A DNA stretch of 64,000 nucleotides from assembly GCA_034387635.1 (NCBI GenBank), contig JAOANU010000007.1, positions 868,001 through 932,000 of the forward strand. Reading direction: 5' to 3'. The number at the start of each line of letters is the position of its first letter. Position 1 is the stretch's first letter. This document shows positions 1 to 10,653 of the stretch, piece by piece. A program made the position numbers and the translations under genes. Under the pieces are notes generated by a model. The model was not told where the DNA came from. It ran no database searches and saw nothing but the letters and a program-made list of their open reading frames with translations. The stretch is from Rhodosporidiobolus odoratus (lineage: Eukaryota; Basidiomycota; Microbotryomycetes; Sporidiobolales; Sporidiobolaceae).

Positions 1-475
1 TCCCCACCCTGCCAGAGGCTAAACTCGTCGCCCTACGCACCCTCCGCGTCGCAACCGAAGAGGTCAAGGCCGATGAAGGACTGTATTGGAACTACTCTAT
101 TCTGGCTCCGTTGAGCATGAGCGCGTTGTTTGTGGCTAGTACGGATTTGACCGAGAGGATTACCGGAGGGAAATACCCGTTTGTCCCTTTTTCCTTTCCT
201 TTCCATTCCTTTCCTTTACTACACTCCTTTTCCTTCACAATTCTGTCCTTTGCTCAGCGCTCATCTCTGAACTGACGGCTTTCGGTGCACGGTGCACATC
301 TTGAAACAGGCTCTACAAGACTTACCGCAAGCGCGTGGCCAAATTCTGGCCCGTCCTGACTCCGCTCAAGGGGATTTGGCTTGCTCTGAGTGGAGGGAGG
401 AGGGGAAGGATCGATAGGAAGATTTGGGGCGAGGGAAAGGGGAAGGGAAGCGCGGGGAAGTTGAAGGCGAAGTAA
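1..475 (+). CDS. C-terminal part of an unidentified protein (two exons, truncated by window edge)
   Basis: The window opens inside a coding frame (codons starting at base 3) that runs to a GT donor at 179. A 131-bp intron ends with CAG at 309, and the second exon ends at TAA 473-475. The visible protein has a short segment around WNYSILAPLSMSALFVAS that could be a membrane helix or a hydrophobic core. It is followed by a strongly basic tail (KTYRKRVAKFW, then GGRRGRIDRKIWGEGKGKG). Splicing joins CC with G to give an intact codon, which supports the intron. I do not recognise the family. It ends tail to tail with the Crypton recombinase gene, 244 bp away. Confidence 0.6.
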
Positions 476-719
476 GGAGTGATGGGAGTGGAACGGGGAT
501 AGTGCTGTTGGGACGGTGGAGATGGTGTTCAAGAGATGGGATGCAGGACGACAGGCAGGAGTGATGCAGCAAGAGCGGGAGAGAATGGAATCTAGGAGCG
601 GGAATGGAGCGATTGAAGGCGAACAATGGGAAGCGAGATCAAGCATGGTCGTCGGCGGGTTTCCTTTTACTGCTTCGTGTACAGTCACCACAGCATCGGA
701 CACATAGCCAACATCTTAT

Positions 720-2456
720 TCAGCTGCAATTGTACGAGCTGTTGTACCACACGATGTTGCGTCTTTTTTGCTGGTGAATGCAGAGCTTCGCATCAAAGCC
801 AGCCTGAACCCTCACCACCTCCCTCGCAATCCCAACCGAGTAGCACCGGTCCACCGCATCCGCATTCCAGCGCCCGTGCTTCCTGATCTCGTACTTGTTT
901 GCTCCATCCAAGTCTGTCATGCGCGAGCCACTGCCACGGAAGACATGGGTCTTGGCTTTTGTGGTCATTCCGACGGCCTTGAGGTCGCGGTTGGTGGCTT
1001 GTAGGAAGGAACCGTAGGCGACTTCGAAGAGAGGACCGGCGGCCGAGAGAAGAAGCTTGAGGTTGAACCACTCGGCTGATGTGGCGAAAGAGGGGAAGGC
1101 GGTGTCGTGGGGGGGAAAGCGTTCTTCAGCGATGGAAAGGCTACGGAGTTACAGTTGTCATGAGATCAAACAGACGGAAGGCAAGGGGGAGAGGAAGGTG
1201 TCAGCATTCATATAGGGGCAGAAGAGCTGGGGAACGAGGCTCATACCGGTAGAATAGGTAGAGCGCCAGCGCACTAACCCCGCAAGCCTCGACATCGGCG
1301 TGACGAGCAAAAGCGGCATACTCTTGCCTCCCATCCTGGTTCGTCTTCCCATGGTCGAGTAGAGCAAGCACAGCGTGGCAGGGCGACGGACCTTCGTTCT
1401 TGAGCTCGATAGCGGAGAGATCAGCGAACTCGATGGGGAGGATGTTATTGCTTCGAAGTAAGCCGTAGTGCCCAAGACAGTACGCGAGCCGGTCACGCAG
1501 CCCTTCAGCAGTCTCTCGAGCGAAGCCCGCCTTCAAGAGAGACTTGAACTGATCGAGCGAGGTGTATCCATCTTGCAGGGAGCCTGTGGAAAGGAAAAGG
1601 GTTGAACATAGTGTGAACACCCCAGATATAGCGAGTATCGTACCGATGCCACGATCAACATGCTCTGTGCGCTTCCGCTCGTGCTTCTTGGCTGCAGTGA
1701 GGTCCCGCAATTGCCGTACTGCTGGCCACTCCCCTGGATGAGGAAAGTTATTGACGCCCTCTGCCCGCTGCTGCTTCCAGAGGTCAACAATCGCAGCCAC
1801 ATAGGTGTCTATAACGGATGCCGAGACTGTCTTGGTAGCTGTCCGCGAAAAAAGAGGCAGAAAAGGACAATGTGAAGAGGAGAAGGTAAAGTCAGGAAGT
1901 CTGTAGGAGATTGCGGAGAGATGATAGACAAACTGGTAGGTGATCCCTCGTTTGGTACATCATCCTCTGACCCAGCCTCTTCAGCCTCCGCAGTGGTGGC
2001 TGTCACTGCCGCTTTCCCCTTCTTATTCGAGGGTGCACGTTTCCTTGCGCCGGGCTTTGGCTTTGGCCCAGTCTTGCGAGGTGCACGGTCGACGACCTCC
2101 TCCATCAGGAACAGTGCGAGCTTTTCGCCGGTTACAGCTTGTCTGTAGGCAAGCAAGTCAGCGATCGAGGAGTGTGAAGGTGGAGCAGATGAGGCGTACG
2201 CGCTCAGGCCTGCAAAGCCCTGCTGATCGCACCACGCCTTGAACTCTGCCTGCTTGTGTTCGTATTGAAGCCTGGTTGTTCTAGGGCGAGCGTCGGCATG
2301 TTGTTGTCGGATCTGGGAGGTCGCTTCCCGGAGGCGGAGTTCGGCTCGCATATTCTGACTTGAGAGTTGAGAGACGTCTAGACCGGAATCGGGTGAGCTA
2401 GTCATAGGACGGGCTCCTTCTGATGCACGCAAACGACGGCTACGAGTAGGAGGCAT
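720..2456 (-). CDS. Crypton-type tyrosine recombinase (Ndc10-like), 4 exons, about 480 aa
   Basis: Crypton transposases are tyrosine recombinases that cut and rejoin DNA through a phosphotyrosine intermediate; this gene would mobilise its own element in the nucleus. Exons on the minus strand are 2456-1959, 1830-1644, 1583-1247 and 1140-720. The last two introns (60 and 106 bp) have clear GT..AG signals and matching phase; the first (1958-1831) is the least certain. Catalytic residues are visible: Arg in HYGLLRSNN (about 272), Lys in DHGKTNQDGR (about 308), the HxxR box HVFRGSG (406-409) and Tyr in GRWNADAVDRCYS (about 441). The N-terminal 165 residues are basic and may bind DNA (RKTGPKPKPGARKR). 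The protein ends about 40 residues after the tyrosine and lacks the long C-terminal extension (GCR1_C-like) of many fungal Cryptons. It is either a short form or 3'-truncated. No in-frame stop or frameshift is seen. Confidence 0.82.
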
Positions 2457-2636
2457 ACTTTGCGGAATGGAGAGATATGCGCTAGAAGGGGATAAAGTGA
2501 TTACGGAAAGTGATAGATCATTAGCTTTGCCCATTGCAAGACTATAATGACCGTGCAGATTGAGATGCAAAGTTCTCAATTGTAGAGCCCATTGTGAAGA
2601 GTGATTATTAATACACAAGTCCGGCCGACGTGAGGC

Positions 2637-2686
2637 GGACTCGAACCGGACTCGGCATCCCTCGGAGGCGGCGAGTCCGGACTCGC
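2637..2686. repeat. GGACTCG repeat cluster with a 16-bp perfect palindrome
   Basis: GGACTCG occurs at 2637-2643, 2648-2654 and 2679-2685, and in inverted form at 2672-2678. The last two make the perfect palindrome GCGAGTCCGGACTCGC at 2671-2686. The cluster lies about 180 bp upstream of the Crypton start codon. It could be a protein-binding site for the recombinase, a promoter element or the remnant of another repeat. Position and symmetry are seen; any role is inferred. Confidence 0.6.
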
Positions 2687-2849
2687 GGGATTGAGAAGGT
2701 TGGAGGGGATGAAAGCCTGGCTTCAGCTTCTGTTTTGCTGCTTCGTACAGTGCTCTCTGTGTTGACAGGTGAGAGGCTTGATACTGAGGTGAGGTTAAGC
2801 GGAGACATGTAGCCTTACGAGAGAGAGTCTCCGATAAGCATCCTCTCTA

Positions 2850-4778
2850 TTGCTACAACTGTTTGTTTCCTGTACTTAGCAGACCCTGCTGAACTGAACC
2901 ATCTCCTGCATCTACTGACTGTTGGAAAATGTCAGCCCTAGAGGGGAAAGCCATATTGGGCGGCTTCGCGCGGGGTGAGCTGACGATGAATGGGCTGGAG
3001 AGACTGCAGGCGATTTTGCTCCGAGTTGGTTGCCTGAGAATGTGTGTGTGTCGGTTAAAGAGACGATACAGTGTTGGTGTGATTTTCGGACACCCCATGC
3101 AGCCGAAACAAAGCTGACCTTTAGTCCGGCTTGCTCATGCTTATCCAGGTGGGCTAAGTGCTGCAGGATTTCCACCTGTCAGGTCAAAGTCAGTGGGAAC
3201 CAAGGGCAGGGGACTCAATGATTTCCTTTGCCAGAACCAGCGGGTTAGTCTCAAAGGTGGTCGAGGTAAACGAGGAGGGCTTCTTTGGTCCAAAGAGGCA
3301 TCTTGTGCCAACTTGGTGGTGGTGTAGTGCTCCAGGACAACGCCTGCCCAGGCCTTGTATGCGGTTTCTTGTTGACTGCGCCAAGCTTATCTTTGGGATG
3401 GTGTCAAGCCGGCCTGAGCGTGGTTGCTGTCCCGCCTTGTGCAAACTCTGCAGGGCTACACAGCGTAACCGAAGCTGACCATTAGAGCATACTGGGTCTT
3501 CACACTCACCCTGTTCCAGGAACATGGAATATCAGGTTGACCAGCAAGATGAGATGGCTGTTGCAGAATAGAGGAGCAAGTCACTTGAACAATGCTGACA
3601 TGGAAGAGCTTGCTAAGAGATTGCAGAGTGTGCTACCGGTGAGACAAAGTCAGTATGTTGGCAACAAGCGAAATTTGAGCTGACAGCCACAGACCAATGC
3701 TGTACGTGAGTCACCGAATCACTCGCATCTCGTCCCTCAATAGTGGCCTTACTCGTCTTCAAAAGACCTATCAATTCCGTCACTTGAGCGTTGCTGCGGG
3801 CCCAAATCCAGTGACGCTTGAAGAGGGCTTTGTTCAGGGACGACACACAGGACAGAACAGGGTCAGATTCGGCCGACACCTTGTCCCTTCGAGCTGAGTC
3901 AATGTCCTGCAGTAGTTGTCTCATAAAGGCGACAGGTGAGTCTTTGGGAAATTGGTGGGCCATGCTTCTAAGGGCCCAGCCTGACTGTTGTGAAGCTTGT
4001 GAAGAGACAAGAAGCAAACACTGGGCCAAACAGACTATTGCTAGTTGCGCAGGTACGCATCCTGAGGTAAGCACATCCTGAGGTAAGCACACCCGTCGTG
4101 ACAGATACAGATAGAACCGCGGACATCGGTTGACAGCCTCTGAGAGGCAGGGAGAGTGCTGAAAACAGACTTAGTCGTTAGTGAGTCTTTGTTCAACTTC
4201 TGCTTTGCTGAAAGGAAACGGGAGGTGTTTAGCAGCTGGCCAAAGGACTGATGGAGTCTGCGAGTGCGGTCCATGCGTAACACCAGCTGCTCCTCTGCAA
4301 AGCAAGTTGAGAAGGTCATAGATCATCTTAGATAGCCATTCAAGAGAGCCGTCTCCATGCTGCAGAAGTGTGTCAAGCAACTCAGCCAAGACTAGGATGA
4401 AGCTGAAGGCTGGGGCATGAGGGGGCAGAATGGATAATATACCTGGTCCGGCCCTGGCTCAGACCTCTTTTACGCCTGCTGGCAAAGACGGGACCTCCTT
4501 TGAGGGCAGCAAGCTGCAAGACCGTATGGCAGTAGATGGGACTGCAAAGTGCTCAGTGCTAAGTTGGCAGCGCGGCAGAGGCAAAGTCGCGACAGGAACA
4601 GAGCAAAATCTGTCTGGCATTGGCACTCACACCGCTGCCAACCCCAGCGGGAGGTCTGAGCGACGCTTGGGTCGAAAACTCCGGTTCTTGCTGCCTCTTG
4701 GTTGGGGCAGGTCTCCATCCACGGGTAGACCAATGTCACATACTGATCAGACTTTGGCAATAGTTCTTCGTAAGTCAT
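2850..4778 (-). CDS. Possible multi-exon hypothetical gene (boundaries unresolved)
   Basis: Several minus-strand open segments separated by intron-like sequence read as protein rather than noise. From 4778: MTYEELLPKSDQYVTLVYPW and on to SRWGWQR. Then near 4400-4270 a leucine-rich stretch (LAELLDTLLQHGDGSLEWL). Then near 4240-4170 SFGQLLNTSRFLSAKQKL. Then 3990-3700, including RQLLQDIDSARRDKVSAES and NAQVTELIGLLKTSKATIE. Possible further exons lie at 3190-3525 and 2910-3175. The segments are helix-forming with heptad-like leucines. I recognise no family and could not build one continuous model, so this may be a decayed or lineage-specific gene. It lies upstream of the Crypton and could be cargo or unrelated. 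Confidence 0.3.
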
Positions 4779-4859
4779 AGAAAACTATCTCATGTTTTCT
4801 TCACGCTTAAATTGAGGCAGGAGAAGGCCCCTGTTCAGACGGCTTATTCTGCACGCTGA

Positions 4860-6371
4860 AGCCTTTTTTGTCAACCTTCCTCTGTTGGCTCTCAAGTCTG
4901 ACCCACCTCTCGACCTTGCTGGCACCTTGGCCACAATTCCTTCTCGTCCAACCTATCCTTGACGCCATCGGGCCAGTCCTTCTTCACCACCACAACACTT
5001 CCCCTTCTGACAAGCCTTGCCAAAGCCTCATTGTCCTCCTCTCAATCTGCGGGCCTCCTCAACCGCGATGGTTAACCCGGGCCCAGTTTGATGAGCAAGA
5101 AAGCCAACGGAAGCTGGTCCAGCAATAGACCAACGGAGGAAGTCAAACACGCTTTTGATGACCTTCTCTTGCAACAAGCTCCTGCCTCACTCGTCTTTCT
5201 TGCCGTATGTGCTTTCCTCTCCCTCTCTTCCTCCCCTCTCCACCTTGCCTCTATTGACTCTTTTGAATGGTTTGGGGCTTACCTGTCCTGTCTCTTCATT
5301 GCAGGATGTCTCCAAACATTGTGCAGGTCAGCTTAAACATGTCCTGCACTCTGTCAAGAACTGCAAGTACCCTACTTCCTTTGTCACAACATAGCCTGAG
5401 TACTTGGATTACTTGTGTAGTACTATCTGTCGTACTTTCCTTTGTACTTGTCCGTTGGTCCCGCTTGAGCTGACTTCCTCACTTTTTTTCTTACTCCAGT
5501 CCACTTCGCTCCCCTCCTACTTGACAACATACTCATCGACCTCCTCTCTGCTCAAGGTTGCAATGCAGAGGCGGTTACCTCAACCCTTGCTCTCAATGGC
5601 CGCGCCTCCATTGCCTGGAACTGCCCCATTGTCTCTCGCCACCTCTTTGGCTGCCCTACCCTTGTCAGCGTTGGACTGTCTCACTCAACCATCAGCAAGA
5701 GGACTCACTCAATCAGTATATACTCGGTCTGGATGGCGCCCAAGATCTCACTCTTTGCCTGGGCACTTGTCCTCCTCAAGATCCAGGTACCGTCCCCCTT
5801 CCAGAAGCGTGTCAGTTCTGCCACCGCTGGATCAAGCACCACAACGTAAAGACTGTTGGATCTGGCAAGGACAAAGGCAAAATCAAGACTACCTCAAGCT
5901 TTATCGAGTACCTCTTCCAGCAATACATGCAACTTGCCAAGATGATTGAGCCTAATTTCCCTTACGCTCCTGCCTTTGAGGCTGTCCTCTCCCTCCTTGA
6001 CAACCATCGTCCTCGCTCCGCCTATTCCCCATTGGATATCACTCAAACTTCCCTTTGCGTCCTTTATACCCCCATTCACTCTGGAGCCTCATACTCCTTC
6101 GAGAGTACCAAGACCATCTCCCTTAATGTCAAAGCCCCTCAGCCTCACACCTACCTCTGCCAGCAATGTGGCAAGGAAAGCAATAGTGTGCCTGTGCTTT
6201 GCTTGTCCTTCCACTCTGGGATGAACAAGGAATTCATTCGTGTCTGCCCCCTCCCTCCCCAAGAGGATGACTTGGACGACGAAGTCGTCGACATGGTCAA
6301 GGTCAACAGCCTATTCAAGAGCCGGGGCAATTCACGAGCTTGCTGCGGTCGTAGTCGAGTGAGAGCGTAGG
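4860..6371 (+). pseudogene. Decayed copy 1 of a repeated unknown gene family
   Basis: This segment parallels 7621-9691 exon by exon. Exon 1 ends at a GTATGT donor (5205). Exon 2 starts at 5305 (DVSKHCAGQLKHVLHSVKN) and exon 3 follows a CAG near 5501. In exon 2 copy 1 carries TAG where copy 2 has CAG (Gln), a C-to-T change that breaks the frame at about 5392. Exon 3 stays open over about 270 codons and resembles copy 2 closely (GASYSFESTKTISLNVKAPQ against GASYHLEGAETIPLGVEAPQ). Similarity stops near 6315, after VNSLF, so the 3' end is truncated or replaced by other DNA. Exon 1 is frame-disrupted. The protein family is unknown to me. Many differences from copy 2 are C-to-T, often in TCG, as expected of RIP-like decay. 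Confidence 0.6.
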
Positions 6372-7620
6372 AAGCGAGGTAGCGGAAGAAATAACTACGA
6401 ATCGGTTCTCAGTTTTGATGGGAGAGAGAAAGCTAAAGAGGAAAAGGAGAAGAGAGAAGCGACGCGCAGGTTGTTCTGCAAGTGGAGGCGGGCTACAGAG
6501 AGCTAGATCAAACAAGGCATCTATCCATATGTGGCGATGAGACGAAGGAGGCGCCCAAGGAGGAGAGATGAAGGAAAGAAAAGGGAGAAAGGTAAAATGA
6601 AATAAATCGCTGGGAAGCCTGGGTTTGGCTGAGGCGAGTCTGGGTGATTCAGAGGGTCTTCTTTAAGGCATATGATGGAGCAGGGATGGTGGGGAAGGCA
6701 AAAGGAGGAAAGTGGAGGAGGGAGAGGAATATGTAAGGTCGAGGAGGAGTGGCGGAGAGTGGCGGAGAGTGGCAAAGAACACAGGGGGAAAGGTTGAGAC
6801 CTTGCAAAAGGGGAAAAGCAAATTGTTTGGCATACCTTGAGGTGGCCAATGCTGCGTTTGTGTGTTAGACACACAAGCAATAGTTGTAGTGGACGCGTCT
6901 CAGCAGCTACGACGCTGTGAGTAAGGTCAGCAGTAAGTCCAAGACAAAGATATCCTCAGCGGAGGTAGGGGATGAGGGACTTGCCCGTCTCCGTTCTGCC
7001 GTTCTGTCCACTCCTTCTACGCCTAGTGCAAGCCACCTTGCACCTGCTACATGTCTTGAGACGCCTGTAACAACCCTGCAAACTTAATTGCTCTCCTTCA
7101 ACACCCTCAAGATCCGGAGACCGTACCTTTAAAAGTGGTCAACTCATCGATCAGTAGGCCAGAGTGCCCAGGGTCGTGCAGGCAAAGTTGATCTTACTGT
7201 CAAGGTCGACATCTGGCGGCTTACCAAGCCTTGTTGGGTTGCGAAGGCGGAGTCGAAGAGGAGGAGATGAAGAGTCGTGGTTGGTACAAGGAGGGCGCGA
7301 GACGGCTTGTGAGGCGGTGTAGCGGCTCTCAGTCGTGCAAGGAAGTCTTATAGACCCACTGGCAGAGCGGGACAGGCAGAACAAGCCAGTGGGGAAACTG
7401 AGCCGTCCTCGACATTGCTCCTTGACAGGTAAGTCGGACTACTCAACCCTCTCTCCCACATTACATCAAAGCAGCCAGGGCCACACACTCTCAGCAGCAC
7501 ACAGTACCCCTACAGTATCCAGAAATCCCGCAGCAACCTCTCCACACCCTTGTAGCGACTCTCTTCCGCGCGTCACAACTTGCCTCCCACACCTCCCTCA
7601 ACGCCCCAACCGCGTCCGTC
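6372..7620. other. No confident gene; low-complexity purine-rich stretch
   Basis: Between the two repeat-family copies I see no convincing coding exon. Bases 6400-6790 are strongly purine-rich on the plus strand and include a short tandem GTGGCGGAGA array near 6745-6775. Opposite-strand ORFs here are low-complexity Ser/Pro/Leu translations and look like artefacts of that composition. Confidence 0.4.
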
Positions 7621-9882
7621 ATGCCTAGGTAGAAAACAGCCAAGACACCTAAGGAGACAACCACCAAGAAGACCGGCACCCCAAAGCGCGCTACTGGCCA
7701 ACGAGGCCAAGCTGCAAAGGACACCAGCGAATGGCTCATTGTCAACAGTGTCATCCGACGCCAGATGGACGACCGCCTCCACGGCCAGCTGCCTGGAATC
7801 TATGCTCAGTATGAGCGTCCTCAGGCTGCAGCAACTGTCGGTCAAGGTCAACAAGGGAGTGCCAGCCGGGCGGCCACTTTTGGATCGGCTTCGTCGTCTT
7901 TGTTGTTGACAAGGACCTCAACCTTGGATCCCTGGAGCGATCATGATTGTGCTTGCCAGGAGTGGGACAAGGCCGACCTGGTCGCCCGCTTCTGGCTTGG
8001 CCACGGTCCCAAGCGGGCCCGTGCACACCAGGCTTATGTGTCGGGCACGCTTGCCACCATCGCCGCCGGTACAGGTTCGAAGCTGGACGAGCTCGTCATG
8101 TACGCTCAGGCCTACTTTGGTAGTCTCCCTCCCTCTGACCTCGACCTCGACACATCTCTCGACCACGTTGGCACCCTCGGCCCCGACCCCTTCTATGTCC
8201 AATCTCTCCTTGACGCCGCTGGCCCAATACTTTCTCTGACCCGCAGCACTTCTCCCTCCGACAAGCCTTGTCAAAATCTCATTGTCCTCCTCTGGACCTG
8301 CGGCCTCCTCAATTGCAATGGTCAACCCGGGCCCTGTTTGATGAGCAAGACAGGCGATGGAAGCTGGTCCAGTACTGGCTCAACCAAAGCAGTCGAACAC
8401 GCTTTTCATGAACTTCTCTCGCAACAAGCTCCTGATGCGCTTGTCTTTCTTGCCGTAAGTCCTGTCCTCTCTTCCTCCCTCTCCCCTCTCCCCTCTCCTC
8501 TCTCCTCTCTCCTCTCTCCCCCTCTCTCCTCTCTCTTCCCTGCCTCTCCCCTCACACTTGGTCTGGTGCTTACCTCGTCTCTTCATTGCAGGACGTCTCT
8601 GAGTACTGCGCGGGTCCCCTCAAACGTGTCCTGCACTTTGTCAAGAAGGGCAAGTACCCTACCTCTTTCGCCACGGCTCAGCCTGAGTACTTGGAGTACC
8701 TGCGTGATACACTGCGCCGTATGTTCCTCTGTTTTATCCCTTGCTTCCTTTGTGAGCTGACCTTCTCCCTTCCTTCTGTATGCCAGTCCGGTTTGCTCCC
8801 CTCCAGCTCAACAACTTTTTCGTCGATCTCCTCTCCACTCAAGGTCGCGACGCTGAAGCGGTCACCTCAACCCTCGCTTCAAACGGCCACGCCTCCATCG
8901 CTTGGCAGTGCCCCGTCGTCTCTCGCCACCTCTTTGGCTACTCCACTCTTATCATTGTCGGACCGTCACACTTGACCGTCGGCAAGAGGACTCACTCCAT
9001 TGGCATCTACCAGGTCTGGCTGACGTCGAAGATCTCGTTGTGTGCCTGGTCACTCGTCCTCCTCAAGAACCAAGTACCATCCCCGTTCCAGAAGCGTGTT
9101 GGTTCTGCCACTGCTGCATCGAGCCCAACAACGACGTACCAGGCTGTCGGCTTCGGCAAGGACAAAGGCAAGCTCAAGACCACCACCAACTTCATCGACT
9201 ACCTCTTCCAGCAGTATGTGCAACTTGCCAAGGTGATCGAGCCTGCGTTCCCTTGCACCCCCGCCGTCGAGGCGGTCCTCTCTCGCCTCGGAATTCACCG
9301 TCCTCACTCCAGCTATTGTCCATCCGACATTGCTCGCACTTCAGTTCGCGTCCTCGGCACCGTCACCCACTCAGGCGCCTCTTATCACCTTGAGGGCGCC
9401 GAGACCATCCCTCTCGGTGTTGAAGCACCCCAGCCCCAAACCTACCTCTGCCAGCGTCAAGGCGAGGAAACCAACGGGGTGCCCGTCCTCCACTCGTCCT
9501 TCTACTCCGGGATGGACGAGATGCTGGTTTGCCTCTCCGCCCTCCCTCCTAAGGAGGGCGACCCGGTCTACAAAGTCGTCGACATGATCAAGGTTAACAG
9601 CCTGTTCCACACCGCCGTGAACGACATCTTCCACCGCTGTGTCAGCGACCAGGCCAACAAGCTTGAGGTGGATCCAAAGATGCTTCTTTGAGTCAAGGGT
9701 GTCGTGGCGGTCCCAAGCTGGTCGGACAACGACCCTCGTGTCGACCTCGCCAGGATCGTCTTTGAGCCAATCTTTGCCCGTTACCTCTCCGTTCACCAGG
9801 AGAACACCAAGAAGCGCAAGGACAGCAAGCCCAACTACCCACTCTACCACCACCTTCCTCAAGCTCTTCAGCTTCCTCCCTG
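7621..9882 (+). pseudogene. Copy 2 of the repeated unknown gene family, with two in-frame stops
   Basis: Three exons fit: 7621-8454, 8592-8718 and 8787-9691, with introns 8455-8591 (GTAAGT..GCAG) and 8719-8786 (GTATGT..CCAG). The frame starts at ATG 7621 but hits TAG at codon 4 (7630-7632), after which it stays open. An internal ATG at 7765 could still start a protein. Exon 1 encodes a basic Lys/Thr-rich N-terminus, then GQLPGIYAQYERPQAAATVG and HQAYVSGTLATIAAGTGSKL. Exon 3 contains VSRHLFGYSTLIIVGPSHLT and FIDYLFQQYVQLAKVIEP. A TGA at 9689-9691 interrupts the frame, which continues (VKGVVAVPSWSDNDPRVDL) to a second TGA near 9882. I do not recognise the family. It may be a translatable internal fragment or a recent pseudogene. 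Confidence 0.6.
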
Positions 9883-10653
9883 ACAACCTCATCCTTGTCG
9901 GCGTCATTGGTGACGAGGGAGCGGACAGGAGAGCTGTGACCATGAGGCGTGTCGTGCTGAAGGGCAATAGGGAGGACAGCAGCGGGCGAAGGGCAAGACT
10001 TCAAAGGCAGAGCGAAAGGCAGTGAATATGCTGATGTGGCAGGAAGGGGTTGATGTGCGGGCGTGATGGGGGGCAGAGGCGGGCAAGGAAGATTGGGCTA
10101 AGAAGGGAGAGTGGGACAGGAGGGGATGAAGTGAAGACTGGACAAGGGTGGGGGTGGTGCGCGAGGGACAAAGTGGACGCTGACGAGGCGGTGATGATCT
10201 GCAATTACAACGGTGGAGGTGGAGTGCTGAGCAGCGAGGTCGTTATAGGAAGGAAGGACGGGAGGGGGAGAAGGAGCGTCGATGAAGAAGGCGGCTTGAG
10301 CAAAGGCGGCGAGCTGGACAGGAGCTTGACCGCGGCTGTCCTTCCCAGCCAGTACACGGCTGAGCCATTTGTGCTGCAATGTGTACGAGCTGAGTTTGAG
10401 CAGCGTAAGAGGAAGTGCCCACGGTAAACTGGAAGCGTATGGGGAATGCACGGGAGACGCGGAAAGGCTTTGGTACGTACCTCAATCTCGTCTAGCATAA
10501 TATCGCCTTGAGGCTGCGGCAGCAACCCAACCAGCCTGTACGGCCCAAGGAATGCATCCACCTCATGACCGCTCTGACCGAGACGCTAGTCTGGGTCTGG
10601 AGCTTGAGGAAGAGGTGGAAGTTGGCAAAGACGAGGAGAAGTTGTTTGCCTGA
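9883..10653. other. No confident gene
   Basis: No conserved reading frame is evident. A minus-strand segment at about 10561-10480 (MDAFLGPYRLVGLLPQPQGD, followed by a GTACGT donor) could be an exon of the hypothetical gene further right, but no supporting similarity is visible. Confidence 0.3.

Larger units (their letters stand above)
600..2700 (-). mobile_element. Crypton DNA transposon (approximate limits)
   Basis: The recombinase gene at 720-2456 implies a Crypton element. Cryptons lack terminal inverted repeats and leave only short direct repeats of a few bases, so the ends cannot be fixed by eye. The limits given cover the gene plus a little flank, including the GGACTCG repeat cluster at 2637-2686 upstream of the start codon. 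Only alignment with an empty allele would set the true ends. Confidence 0.5.

Noticed and set aside
366..703. Long minus-strand Ser/Pro/Leu-rich ORFs over the 3' end of the first gene
   Set aside because: They are the complement of purine-rich 3' sequence, have no domain, and overlap a supported exon on the other strand.
6521..6880. Hydrophobic minus-strand ORFs resembling membrane proteins
   Set aside because: They come from a purine-rich plus strand read in reverse; three frames give similar Leu/Pro/Ser runs, the mark of composition rather than coding.
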